A program made the translations under genes and the position numbers. The notes under the pieces were generated by a model. The model saw nothing but the letters and a program-made list of their open reading frames with translations. It had not been told where the DNA came from and made no database searches. From positions 84,282,938 through 84,346,937 of the forward strand of contig OW121743.1 in the NCBI GenBank assembly GCA_933228675.1: 64,000 nt of DNA, given 5' to 3'. Source of the stretch: Stomorhina lunata. Its lineage: Eukaryota; Arthropoda; Insecta; Diptera; Rhiniidae. Shown here in pieces: positions 1 to 10,960 of the stretch; the first letter of the stretch is position 1, and every line of letters starts with the position of its first letter.

Positions 1-490
1 CATTGGGGGATAAATGGGAAATGAGATATAGGTTAAGGTTCCATGGCAAGAACCTTTAACAGAGCGAGTTGGCAGGTATTATTAAGATTTTATTTAAATT
101 TCTTATGTGGAATTTAAGGTAACATAGACGAACAAATAAGATATTGGGTATATCGGTAGAGGATGTTTCAGGCTGAATAGGCTAAGAAATTCATCACCCC
201 AAACAGAGCGAATCGGTAGGAGTTATTAAAATTTTTTTAAAATTTCATGTGAGGAATTTGGCTAAGTGAGGATTCTGGGAGCCAAATCGCAGCATTCGAT
301 ATCGGTCGAAATGTAAGATATTTAAGAAAAATTTGTGTAGCATATTTTTAGGATAATCTTAATATTATATAACATATAAGGTTCGCCACATTGTAACATA
401 TTTGTCAAAAGTTCCATGATAGTAAACGAATGTCATTTAAACCAAACGAATATGTTTAGATATCAAATTTCATTAAACTTATTGCAAAAT
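1..490. repeat. 144-bp tandem repeat pair and a dispersed repeat module
   Basis: Two diverged copies of one unit lie here. The motif ACAGAGCGA, followed by a TCGGTAGG/TTGGCAGG stretch and then ATTAA and T-rich sequence, begins at 59 and again at 203, a spacing of 144 bp. The array may continue left of the window. From about 255 to 375 there is a second repeat carrying GCCAAATCGCAGCATTC (281-297), whose reverse complement recurs near 61407 and, with one change, at 1682. No coding potential is seen. The Harbinger element starts just after this interval. Confidence 0.5.
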
Positions 491-1657
491 AAATGGGCCT
501 CATGCATAAAACGTGGGCTTGAGCTCTGACTCGTTTTTTTGAGTAAAAGGGGCTTATCGTATGCATAATAAAATTTCATGAATTTGCTTTTACTCACTGC
601 ATACGTTTGAACTCGTCTTTCTCGGTTTGAACTAAGTTAGATGAGCATGTGCTCATTTTCATATGCATAAAAACAAGCTTTTGCTTTCTTTTCTGAGCTC
701 TTGCTCAAATTTTGTTGAGCATGCCTTACAGTTGACTCGCGTCCACTAAAAAGGAATCATGGCTGAATATTTTGTACCGCAAAGAAATACAAAATGTTAT
801 CAACATCGTAACAAAAAATTAGCAAGTGAACAGGTTTGTATTCGTAGTTATTATTTTTTTTTATTTTATTAATAACAAAATGATAAATACATAGGTATGA
901 TGATAGTAGCATCTGCTGGTTGGCTAATTACTTTTTTGAGGAGTCAGAAGAAACACGTGGTGGTGCCCTCAGCAACTATGATAAAATTAAACTGTTTCTA
1001 AGATTTTGTGCCGATCCTGGATTCCAGAATGGTATAGCCACAGATATTGCAGTCCATCAATCAACTGTGTCGCGAACTATTGCGGAAGTTGCGAAACTTA
1101 TATCTGCCAAAGTAAGCGAGTGGATAAAATTCCCGAAAGATGCAGATGAAATTAAAGATGCTCAAATGAAATGGCAAGCAAATTATTGCTTTCCATTTGC
1201 AATTGGAGTGATCGATTGTATGCATATAAATATTAAAAAACCCTCAAATCAAAGCAATGAAAAGGATTCCACTCTATAAATATGCAGGCAACTTGTGATG
1301 GAAAAGAACTTTTTACAAGCGTTGACATATCCTGGCCTGGTTCAGTTTATGACTCACGTATCGTACGAAATAGCGAGTTATGTAGAATTATGCAAAATGA
1401 CACAAACGATGCATTAGAAACGTCGTCATTTTTTATTTAGTTCTACTTCACTTTCACTTGATGATATGCTTACACTTTAATAACAATTACACGTTTGAAC
1501 TCCCTTTGCTCAAGTAATTGCAATTGGTTTGAACTCTTTTTTATGCATACGAAATTGAGCAAAAGCTGTTGCTGTTTGATAGAACTCGACTTCATGAGCA
1601 ATTGCTCACCTGCTTTAACTCAGCGCTTTTACTCGTTTTTCTGCATGAGACCCATTT
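491..1657 (+). mobile_element. PIF/Harbinger-type DNA transposon, degraded
   Basis: The ends are inverted repeats. The left end reads AAATGGGCCTCATGCATAAAA, of which the inner part GGGCCTCATGCA begins at 495. The right end, read on the opposite strand, gives AAATGGGTCTCATGCAGAAAA and finishes at about 1653. The inverted match continues outward into AAAATAAAT on both sides, so the precise element edge and the usual 3-bp TWA target duplication cannot be fixed by eye. Inside, tracts such as TTTGAACTC and GAGC(A/T)TTGCTC recur near both ends as subterminal repeats. The internal region encodes a broken Harbinger (HARBI1-like) nuclease. At about 1.16 kb it is much shorter than full autonomous Harbinger elements, which also carry a Myb-like gene; none is seen here. 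Confidence 0.7.
759..1440 (+). pseudogene. HARBI1-like DDE nuclease, frameshifted and truncated
   Basis: This is a remnant of the Harbinger transposase (DDE nuclease) that would cut and join the transposon ends. A possible first exon starts with ATG at 759 and runs to 833, followed by a 61-nt intron-like stretch with GT at 834 and AG at 893-894, but the splice does not restore the main frame. The main frame (about 896-1279) contains an N-terminal helix-turn-helix-like part with the block STVSRTIAEV and then the first catalytic Asp in AIGVIDCMHI (near 1198-1228). A one-base frame change at about 1260 moves the rest into another frame, where [13 protein letters not shown] and the second catalytic Asp block [14 protein letters not shown] follow, to a stop at 1438-1440. 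The third acidic residue region is missing. The order of blocks is typical of insect HARBI1-like proteins. The gene is clearly dead. Confidence 0.75.
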
Positions 1658-1906
1658 ATTTTCTTAAAAGTCTGAGTTTTCGAATGCGGCGATTTGGCCC
1701 CCAAAATTAATTAAATTGAAGATCTTTTATACAAAAATGATGTTGTGAAGAAAAAAACGGTGGTAAAAAATCGGTTTATATCGTGCTTTTCAACTGGGAC
1801 GCTACAAGAATACAGCGACAGGGACAGCAGACGATGTCATATTTCTTGTTGTTTTTTTTTTGACATTTCTCTTCAGTAAGGTTCGAAATTTATTGATGCA
1901 AGATAT
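1658..1906. other. Short interval between two DNA transposons
   Basis: The first part (1682-1698) holds GAATGCGGCGATTTGGC, a one-base variant of the dispersed module seen at 281-297 (reverse) and 61407-61423. The rest is AT-rich and probably includes the 5' untranslated end of the mariner-like element. An AAAAACGGTGG tract near 1754 is mirrored by CCACCGTTTTT near 2541 and could be part of that element's inverted ends, but the match is too short to call. Confidence 0.3.
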
Positions 1907-2495
1907 ATGAGCCAACAACGAGTCGAAAATATTAAAATTTACTGCCAAAATTAGCAGTCAGTGACCTCAATGTTAAGAGCGCGAATCATCTTTAGCGATG
2001 AGGCTCATTTCTGTCTGAATGGCTTCGTCAATAAACAAACAGCGTCATTAGTACCTTTAACGTGATGATCAAGACCGGCACGTTACTTTGAATGAGAATC
2101 GTTATTTGTTAACCGAAAATTTTTGGTCCCAATTAGATGATATGGACTTGGAGGACATATGGTTCCAGCAGGATGGCGGCACAAGCCACACAGCGAATAT
2201 CACAATCAATTTACTGAAAACCAAGTTTGCAGAACGTGTTATCTCACGAAAGAGTCAAGTCGATTGGTCGCCTCGGTCGTGCGCATTCACGCCGTTAGAG
2301 ATATTTCCTGTGCGGCTACGTCAATCTATGGTCTATGCCAAAAAGCCAGCGACAATTGATGAATTTCGTGCGAATATTGAACGTGAAAATGCAGCAGTAT
2401 CGGACAATTTATGCTTGAAAACCGTCGAAAATTTGGTTCAGCATCCGGACATCTACAAGCGTGCCCGTGAAGGCCATTCAAAGTTCCATACATAA
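1907..2495 (+). pseudogene. mariner/Tc1-superfamily transposase, internally deleted
   Basis: ATG at 1907 opens a frame that begins MSQQRVENIKIYCQN, resembling the start of the first helix-turn-helix of insect mariner-like transposases. An in-frame TAG follows. After about ten more codons the same frame passes directly into RIIFSDEAHFCLNGFVNKQT (1982-2041), the first catalytic Asp block. Most of the DNA-binding domain is therefore deleted. After a stop near 2063 and a frame change, the frame at 2088-2495 supplies DDMDLEDIWFQQDGGTSHTA (second catalytic Asp in QQDG) and then PRSCAFTPLEIF, where relatives have CDLTPLD. The third acidic residue is thus changed to Glu and the upstream Asp to Ala. 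The C-terminus (VYAKKPATIDEFRANIE to GHSKFHT) is complete. The copy is inactive. Confidence 0.75.
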
Positions 2496-2599
2496 TGGCA
2501 TCAAACGTGCTTTTCCAGGAATAAAGAATTTCATCGATATCCACCGTTTTTATTTTTTAGCGCTCTTTTTGAAAAACCCTTTATAATGTTTAGCTATAA

Positions 2600-2732
2600 A
2601 AACATTGTATGATGGCAAAATTTAGCAAATATTTGTCTTTATACAGGAAAAATAACACCTTTGACCTTAGTGGTGAAGGGTATCGTATGGTCGGGCTTGA
2701 CCGACTATAGCGCTTTTTTACTTGTTGTTATA
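2600..2732 (+). mobile_element. 3' end of a DINE-1/helentron-like element
   Basis: The segment contains GTGGTGAAGGGTAT (the 3' subterminal repeat) followed by GTCGGGCTTGACCGAC, a short hairpin, and then CTATAGCGC, a T-rich tract and CTTGTTGTT. The same arrangement is present in reverse at 23557-23640 and in variants at 27700-27758 and 40780-40832. The sequence before it (a GCAAAATTTAGCAAATATT stretch) also matches the reverse-strand copy. Only the 3' end remains; the 5' half is missing. Non-autonomous helentrons have no coding sequence and are moved by proteins supplied elsewhere. Confidence 0.65.
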
Positions 2733-2895
2733 AAATTTATTGATAGAAAAATTTTTGTTATAAAATTTCATTATGGAAAAGATTTTGATATAAAAATTTA
2801 TATAGAATAGTTTTCGCAAATTTGTTTTTTTAGAAAAATTTTGCTTTCATAAATTTGTATGGAAAATGTTTTGTTAAAAAAACTCTACAAGAAAT
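2733..2895. repeat. Degenerate short array related to the ~30-bp minisatellite
   Basis: Immediately after the helentron 3' end, tracts such as GATAGAAAAATTTTTGTTATAAAATTT and TATGGAAAAGATTTTGATATAAAAATT repeat irregularly about every 28-32 bp. They share the TAGAAAAATTTT core of the large arrays at 31.5-34.5 and 59.2-61.3 kb. Only about five poor units are present. Confidence 0.45.
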
Positions 2896-4559
2896 CTTTT
2901 TATTTTTTTTTTAGCCAAAGCTCAATTTAAATTTAACTTTATTATCCACAAATTTTAAATCCATCACACTTCATTAGATTTTCAGTTTTTAACAAAAGCT
3001 AAATAAAGCTCCATCTTTAGAAATAGTTTTTACTAAAACTCAAATCAAAAAAAACCTAAATACTTTTTGGATATATCACTCAAACTATAATACAACAACG
3101 TGATGTTGCTGCTGTTCCAAAAGAATGCAGTTTGCTCAAAGAATCGCTGTTACATTCATCACGCGGACGGAGCTCGAGTAAAAATCATTTTAAAACTTTA
3201 CGTTACATTGATTATGATGAATTGCTGTTGAGTTGCTGGTTCTGGTGCTGGCGAACAAGTTTAGCAGACCACAATACACGGAAGAACAGCTGACGTTAAT
3301 AGAATTTCAAAGGATTTCCAAAAAAAAAAGAAAAAATGTGAATGTTCATGTATATCTACATGAGGCTAAAGTAAAGAAGGACTCGTTCATTCGTACGTTT
3401 ATATACATATATAAAGTGTAATAAAAATGGACAAAAATTTGTTTGGAAGGTGAACATTGCTAAAGGTTTTCCAAAGGTGATGGTAATGGCATGCTTGCTT
3501 GCATTCGTTAATAGCTTCATGCGTTTCTTTTGTCAATATCGCTATTTTTATTCATTCACATTTTACATCTACATCATCTCGTCTTTGTCAATTTGACTTG
3601 TGCAAAAGTTATTTATCAATTGAATCATAGTTTTCGGTTCTTATTTTTCTTAACAAATGCCATTTCAAACATTTGTATAGATTTTTTCGACCCACAAAAT
3701 AACATTTGTGAAGATGTTGAAAAATGATGAACACAATGATGGCACGACGTGACGTGACATGACAGTTCATGACATGTTAACAGCGATTATTAATTTTTTG
3801 GTGGAAATTATTTTTGAGATTTGCACTTTAAAGTGATTTCCATGGATTTTGGAATGATTGTAAGATATAAGTAACATTTGAATATAAAAATGTAAAATAG
3901 AGGGAGCCACTTAAACAACTCAATTAAGTAGAAAATATAATTTTTATAATAAGCAAATACTTTTGGTCAAAGAAAATCAAATGCCATGACTAGTTTAAAG
4001 ACTGTGCCATATGGCAAAATTTTTTTATTATTCCAAAAAAAAGTCGTATTAAGATGATTATAATCCAAAAGTACCTTTTAAGTAACATCTTTATCTTAAA
4101 TATAGTAGATTTTCAATGATCGATAAAGCATTTCCGAAAAACTAAGTTTTCATAGCAATCACTCCTTAAGCTTTGCAAGCTCTAATTTTTGTCTATTATC
4201 CCGTCCAATTCCCCTATTGATTCGTTTGCCAAAAAAACGCTGCAAAGACCATGTCTGTCTGTTTCCTGGAGTGTTGATGTTTCTTTTTCAATTTGTGCGT
4301 TTCGTCTGTCAGTTCAATATTTCGTCTTAATGAGGCATGTGGATAAAAGTAAATTTCGAAATTCTTTGCAAACAACAAAAGAGCAATGCATTTTTACTTG
4401 ATGAATGTTTTACCGGAAATTTTTGACCGTTTCATTTGAAATTTTCTCGTTACTTTTTTTGCTTTTATTTATTGTTGCCAAAATGCAAAGCAACGAAATC
4501 GTAACATAATTTATGCGAACTTATATAGGGGGCTATTGTTGGATGTTTAAACTCAACGA
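2896..4559. other. AT-rich DNA, no gene recognised
   Basis: No ORF looks coding. The stretch about 3080-3300 is noticeably richer in G and C than its surroundings, with tracts such as TCATCACGCGGACGGAGCTCGAG, and could be an untranslated exon or an old repeat. Near 3743-3780 a cluster of TGAC motifs (ACGTGACGTGACATGACAG, then TTCATGACATG) is visible. Neither can be assigned a function from sequence alone. Confidence 0.3.
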
Positions 4560-5165
4560 AAATAAATCGTAATATATCTAGTACTAGCACTAATACAAGT
4601 ACATGTGCTAGTATAACTATTCGTAGTGTTAGTATTAATAGTAGCATTAGAATTAATGGTACAAGTATAAGTAATAGTAGTACAAGTATTTATACGAGTA
4701 TAAGTTATTTTATTAGTACCTGTATAAGTATTAGTATTACAAGTATTTTTACAAATATTAGTTATTTTAAAGGTATTTGTACTAATTATTATCATAGTAG
4801 TTCTAGCTAATATTTTTACAAATACTAGTATTAGTTCCATCATTACTATAAGCATTGGAACTAGTATTTGTACTAGCATAACTAGTACTAATATTAGTAC
4901 TAGTTTCAGTGACAGTATTGAAACTAGTATTTGTAGTAATATTCTACAAGTATCAGTATTAGTATTAGTACTAAAATTGCAAATAGTATTAGTACTAACA
5001 TTAAAATTACAATAGTATATAAACAATATTAGTATTAGTACAAGTATTGAAACTAGTATAATTACTTACACAAATGGTAGTATTATGACCAATATTGTTA
5101 CAAGTGTTATTAATATAAGTATTGGTACTAGTATTATAACCTATAATGATGCTAGTTTTTCTTCC
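4560..5165. repeat. Degenerate TAGTA/ACTAGTATT simple repeat
   Basis: Roughly 600 bp consist of irregular 6-bp-like words: TAGTAT, TACTAG, ACAAGTATT, ATTAGTA. The sequence is partly self-complementary because ACTAGT is palindromic. The repeat leaves a reading frame open on the reverse strand (4553-5026, dominated by Thr, Asn, Ile and Ser codons), which is a by-product of the repeat and not a gene. A shorter fragment of the same repeat lies at about 6390-6435. Confidence 0.75.
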
Positions 5166-6844
5166 TATAACTCATTAACTAAGAAACGCATCGAGAAGCG
5201 CCATATCAAAATTTTAGATAAACATGTTCTTCATATGTGTGCAAATTTTTCGAGAAAAATATTTAGCCATTTTTGTGCCATTTAAAAAACAAGCAAGCCT
5301 ATTTGTGTCATTTTTCACTTGTTCACCTTCGAAAGACACATTGATGTATAATAACAATGTGGTACTTAAAGGTATATTGCTCAAATTCACGAACAAATAT
5401 CCTGCGGTCTACAGTGAAGCAAAAATAATATGCGATTAAATCGCGACCATTGATTTTCTTCTACATCTCAAAGTGTTTGTACAGCCTACATTGAACCTCT
5501 TAAATGCGTAAAATGTAACAAGACAACAGTGGCTTCTGATCATTTTGTGTTCTAGGAATCTAAAAATTAAATATTTAGTAATATGGAAACTTGCCACCAA
5601 AAAAAAGACCGACGAAAAAAATGTTTTCAATACCTCATCGATTTACAGCGATTATATTTTTTAAAAGTAGAGATGGAAAATGAAATGGACTTAAAAAACA
5701 AATTAACATATTGAGAAACAAACCAATTTCGCGAAATCTGCGAAATCTGGCTAACAAGATTTTTGCATATGGATGCTGAAGTTAAAGAAAAGTTAAAAAC
5801 TTTCACTTTTATATGGAATTTAAGCCATACCCTTTCTCATTACAAAAATATTATTTTTACTTCTAATATTGTAAACAGTGACTAAATTTTACACACAATT
5901 TTAAAACAATCGTTCAAAAAAGTATCAGAATTGGAATACTGTTAACTACTTTTGTCCCTAGAATTCTTATTTTTTTGTCGGAATTTCATCGCAGATATCT
6001 CTTTTGAAAGTTTTTAAAAGCATCTATTTTTGTGTTTTTAAACATGCTACAAAAGATTGCCGCAAGGTGGCGGTATTGACATGTTTCTTACAAATGTATC
6101 AAATACATATTATTTGGATCTTTTTCGATGTTGGTACATTCAGAAAAAAGTTAGACCAAATACTCCTGAACAAAGTCGCGGAACATTGTCAAACCAAATT
6201 TGTATCTTTTAATTATTAAAAATGCGATTTTCATATGTAACCTAAAAATAGCGCCATCTTTTAGCAGAAATTAGAAACAAAAAAGTTGTAAAACAAACAT
6301 TATTTTTATAATCCCAGAGATTCATTTTCTACAATAAAAAAGTTCTTTTTCGCAAAAAGCCGTTTTTGCTATATTGCTACTTATATAAATATAAAACTAA
6401 TACAAGTACTGGCATTAGTTTTTAACATTAGCATTTCGAGTGTAATAGTCTAAGTTAAACAGTTAATTTTTTAACCCAAATGTTAAACTAGTCATTTGTT
6501 TCCTTTTTTTTTCTAAAATGTCATGTCATGCTAGAAATATTTTAGCTAATAGCAACCATCACATGCAAGTAAGAGATGGATTACTTAGATAACTACTAGA
6601 GAGAGATACAACTGCAGTCATCAGTTTTATATGCAGCAGCAGATTTGCATTTCAATTGCAAATCATTAATAATCCAAACAATCGCAAACAAAAGAAAAGA
6701 TAAACGGAAAGTCAGACAGATTTTCCGAAAATTAGCAGAGCTTTCAGAAGTTCATAACTTAAAAATGAACCAAAACTAGGGGTGAACCAAAAAGAATAAA
6801 CTTAATTTAAGTATCTAGAGTTCATACGAAACTTTTTAAGATTA
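5166..6844. other. AT-rich DNA, no gene recognised
   Basis: All reading frames are short and of AT-driven composition. The only structure I can point to is a small TAGTA-type repeat piece near 6390-6435 and a few GC-richer words, such as CCGCAAGGTGGCGG near 6060. No splice-site or coding pattern is convincing. Confidence 0.3.
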
Positions 6845-8440
6845 AACTTTTTTATAGAAATATTTTCAAAATTTTACTAAAATTGCATTATTTTTATATG
6901 AAAACTTTGAAAATTTTCCTATAAAAATAATAAAATTTTGGAAATTTTCTTATTAAAATAGTAAAATTTTGAAAATTTTCCTATAAAAATAGTAAAATTT
7001 TGAAAATTTTCCTATAAAAATAGTAAATTTTTGAAAATTTTCCTATAAAAATAGTAAAATTTTGAAAATTTACCTATAAAAATAGTAAAATTTTGAAAAT
7101 GTTCCTATAAAAATAGTAAAATTTTGAAAATTTTCCTATAAAAATAGTAAAATTTTGAAAATTTTCCTATAAAAATAGTAAAATTTTGAAAATTTTCGTA
7201 TAAAAATAGTAAAATTTTGAAAATTTTCCTATAAAAATAGTAAAATTTTGAAAATTTTCCTATAAAAATAGTAAAATTTTGAAAATTTTCCTATAAAAAT
7301 AGTAAAATTTTGAAAATTTTCCTATAAAAATAGTAAAATTTTGAAAATTTTCCTATAAAAATAGTAAAATTTTGAAAATTTTCCTATAAAAATAGTAAAA
7401 TTTTGAAAATTTTCCGATCAAAATAGTAAAATTTAGAAAATTTTGAAAATAGTAAAATTTTGAAAATTTTCCTATAAAAAAAGTAAAATTTTGAAAATTT
7501 TCCAATAAAAATAGTAAAATTTTGAAAATTTTCTTATAAAAATAGTAAAATTTTTAAAATTTTCCTATCAAAATAGTAAAATTTTGAAAATTTCCTATAA
7601 AAATAGTAAAATTTTGAAAATTTCCTATAAAAATAGTAAAATTTTGAAAATTTTCCTATAAAAATAGTATAATTTTGAAAATTTTCCTATAAAAATAGTA
7701 AAATTTAGAAAATTTTCCTATAAAAATAGTAAAATTTAGAAAATTTTCCTATAAAAATAGTAAAATTTTGAAAATTTTCCTATAAAAATAGTAAAATTTT
7801 GAAAATTTTCCTATAAAAATAGTAAAATTTTGAAAATTTTCCTATAAAAATAGTAAAATTTTGAAAATTTTCCTATAAAAATAGTAAAATTTTGAAAATT
7901 TTCCTATAAAAATAGTAAAATTTTGAAAATTTTCCTATAAAAATAGTACAATTTTGAAAATCTTCCTATAAAAATAGTAAAATTTTGAAAATTTTCCTAT
8001 AAAAATAGTAAAATTTTGAAAATTTTCCTATAAAAATAGTAAAATTTTGAAAATTTTCTTATAAAAATAGTAAAATTTTGAAAATTTTCCTATAAAAATA
8101 GTAAAATTTTGAAAATTTTCCTATAAAAATAGTAAAATTTTTAAAATTTTCCTATAAAAATAGTAAAATTTTGAAAATTTTCCTTTAAAAAGAGCAAAAT
8201 TTTGAAAATTTTCCTATAAAAATAGAAACATTTTTAAAATGTTTCTATAAAAAGAGAAAAATTTTGAAAACGTTTTTATAAAAATAGTAAAATTTTTAAA
8301 ATTTTCCTAAAATAATAGTGAAAGTTTGAAAATTTTCCTATAAAAACAGTAAAATTTTGAAAATTTTCCTTTTTATAGGAACATTTTCAAAATTTTGTTT
8401 TTTTTATAGGAAAATTTTCAAAATTCTACCTTTCTTAAAA
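6845..8440 (+). repeat. 31-bp minisatellite array A1
   Basis: About 50 units of a 31-bp monomer that begins CCTATAAAAATAG and contains TAAAATTTT and then GAAAATTTT. The central units (about 6960-8150) are nearly identical; both edges are degenerate. At about 8365-8430 the last units switch to the reverse orientation through an inverted junction (AATTTTCCTTTTTATAGGAA). The same monomer occurs in both orientations in the arrays at 9.2, 10.3, 11.3, 13.3, 14.0, 15.3, 44.6, 48.5 and 53.8 kb. Confidence 0.95.
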
Positions 8441-8444
8441 GTAA

Positions 8445-9165
8445 TTTTTTAAAATTTGACTGTTTGAACATCAAATAATATCAATCACAAATTAAAAAAA
8501 AAGTATTATGATCTTAGTGAAGACGTCAACCAAAAAAGCTTCATCTGAACCCAACTTACCTTTTGTAAATTAAGTGCTAGAAAGTGTCAGCTAAATATCT
8601 CTTTTTTCACTGAAGTCTACTGAGAACACAACGAAGTAAAAGCTTTTTAAAATTGGCAAAAGCAACAAAAAATTGGAGGGAAGCGGATATGTTAAGCAAA
8701 ACAAAGTAAAAGATAATTTTCACAGATAAAAGAAAGGAACAAACTAGTTTTCGTTAAGTCGACATTTCTCAGAGATTTTAGTATTGAACAAATAAAACAA
8801 TCTTTCACAAATTATTTAAAATAAAAAAACAGACCACAAAACACTTTTAGTTAGATTTAACACATTTTAAGCTAAATTTTCTTTCGTTTTATCATTTTTA
8901 TCTCAAACCGAAATGGTCATCCACTCGCGCACATCTGATGGCCAACAAATTTTAAGTGAAACTATTGAGAAACTAAACGAAAAAGTAAAGACAATTGAGT
9001 CTGAAAACATTCGTTTAATATTTTATCTCTTTTGAGATTTTAACGAAAATGGTAACTTAAGAAGAGAGATTATTAGACAAAAAAAATTGTATTATAAAAC
9101 TATAAAATATGTAGTTTTAAACTGTAAAGGGTTTTTGACAAATCGCTACTTAAACATTCAAAATT
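8445..9165 (+). repeat. U module copy 1
   Basis: This is the first of five copies of a ~0.6-0.7 kb module that interrupts the 31-bp arrays. It runs from the TGTTTGAACATCAAATAATA tract through GATCTTAGTGAAGACGTCAACC, GGAGGGAAGCGGATA and GTTTTCGTTAAGTCGAC to the GC-rich block AATGGTCATCCACTCGCGC (ATG at 8913) and ends near AAAGGGTTTTTGACAAA. From the ATG a frame of 42 codons (MVIHSRTSDGQQILSETIEK and on) is open. On the reverse strand, TTACAAAAG/GTAAGT at 8550-8565 is a consensus splice donor. Whether U derives from a retroelement 5' region or a duplicated gene promoter cannot be decided. Confidence 0.85.
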
Positions 9166-9610
9166 TTGCTATTTGTAATTTGTTTTAAAATTTCACTACT
9201 TTTATATGAAAGTTTTTTATTTTATAGGAAAATGTTTTAAATGTTACTTTTTATATTTTAAAATTTTCAAAATTTTACAATTATTATAGCAAAATTTTAC
9301 AATTTTTACATTAAAGTTTTATAAATTTTGCTATTTTTATAAGGACATTTTTAAAATTTTATTATATTATTAAGAAAATTTTAAAAAATTTACTATATTT
9401 ATAGGACCTTCAACTTTCAATTTTTTTTTATTTTTATAGCAATAATTTTACAAATTTTACTATTTTTATAAAAATATTCAAAATGTAACTCAGCAAAATT
9501 GTATAGCAAAATTTTTAAAATTTTGTAGAAACATTTTCAAATTTTTTTATTTTTATAGGAAAATTCTCCTAATTCCTAAATTTTTACTGCTTTTCTTTTC
9601 TTCAATTTTT
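9166..9610 (-). repeat. Degenerate 31-bp array A2
   Basis: Diverged units of the 31-bp monomer in reverse orientation (words such as TTTTACTATTTTTATA and GGAAAATTTTCAAAATTT, with many substitutions and indels). They fill the space between U copies 1 and 2. Confidence 0.75.
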
Positions 9611-10345
9611 TATTAACGTTTTGTTATTATGCCGCTATACATGCAAGCAAGTCTTCTATGAGTTCTGACTTGAACAAATTTAAAAAAAGTTTAATGATCT
9701 TAGTGAAGACGTCAACCACAAACACCATGTTCTTAAACTAACTCACCTTTTGTAAATTAAGTGTTAGGAAGTGAAAACTGCATATAATTTTTTTACTAAA
9801 GTCTTCTGAGAACACAACGAAAGAAAAGCTTTTTAAAACATGACAAAAGCAATAACAAATTGGAGGGAAGCGGATACGTTAAGCAAAACGAAGTTAATGA
9901 TAATTTTCACAGATAAAGAAAAAGAACAATTTAGTTTTCGTTAAGTCAACATTTATAAAAAAATTTTATTTTGCACAAATAAAACACTTTACACAAATTC
10001 TTTCAAATCAATATAATGAAGAAAATATCTCAAAACAATTCTACTTCCGATTTAACACATTTTTAACTAAATTTCCTTTCGTTTTATCATTTTTATCTCA
10101 AAACGAAATGGTCATCCATTCGCGCACGTCTGATGGCCACAAAATCTAAAGTAAAACTAATAAGAAACTAAACGAAAAAGTAAAGACAATGGTAACACAT
10201 TCGTTCAATATTTTATCTCTTTTGCGATTTTAACGAAAATGGTAACTTAAGAAGAGGGATTATTAGACAAAAAAAATGTATACAAAAAATATGAAATATG
10301 TAGTTTTAAACAGTAAAGGGTTTTTGATAAAGCGCTACCGAAAAT
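9611..10345 (+). repeat. U module copy 2
   Basis: Same order of landmarks as copy 1, including GATCTTAGTGAAGACGTCAACC, GGAGGGAAGCGGATACGT and AATGGTCATCCATTCGCGC (ATG at 10108). The conserved frame here stops after 13 codons (GGC CAC AAA ATC TAA). The reverse-strand donor is present as GTGAGT (around 9740). Its left flank (TTATTATGCCGCTATACATG) differs from that of copy 1 but matches copy 3, so copies 2 and 3 share a longer ancestral segment. Confidence 0.85.
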
Positions 10346-10960
10346 CTTCCAAATTTCACTACTTTAATAGGAAAATTTTTAAAAATTACTACTTTTATAG
10401 AAAAAATTTTCAAATTCAAATTTTTTTATTGGAAAAATTTACTATTTTTATTAAAAAATTTTTAAAATTTTACTGTTTTTATAATATAATTTTCCAAATA
10501 TACTATTTTTATAGGAAAACATTTAACATTTTACTAGTTTTATATACAAATTATTAAAATTTTACTAATTTTTTATAAAAATTTTTATATTTTGATAGGA
10601 TATTTGAGAAAAATTATATTTTTAGAGAAAAATTTTTTAAACTTTACTATTTTAACACGAAAATTTTCAAAATTTTACTATTTTTTAAGCAAAACTTAAA
10701 AAATTTTACTATTTCCATAAGAAAAATTTCAAATTTTAATCATTTTTAGATTAAAATTTTAAAAATTTTACCATTTTTAGGAATTTTTTTAAATTGTTTA
10801 TTTTTTTATAAAAATATTTAAAAGTTTACTAATTTTAAAGCAAAATTTTTACTGTTTTATAGGAAAATTTTTAAAATGTTGCTAATTTTATAAAAAAAAA
10901 AAAATTTCAAAATTTAATTATATTTATAAGAAAATTTTAAAAAATTTGCTATATTGAGCA
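10346..10960 (-). repeat. Degenerate 31-bp array A3
   Basis: Poorly conserved reverse-orientation units of the 31-bp monomer. Recognisable words are TTTACTATTTTTATAGGAAAA and AAATTTTACTATTT, spaced at about 30 bp with many indels. The reading frame that crosses it (10276-10557) is repeat-derived. Confidence 0.7.

Noticed and set aside
3743..3780. TGAC cluster as a hormone- or CRE-type response element
   Set aside because: Half-sites are irregularly spaced and no promoter or gene is recognised nearby.
4553..5026. 157-codon reverse-strand ORF rich in Thr, Asn and Ile
   Set aside because: It is the translation of the degenerate TAGTA-type simple repeat and has no domain.
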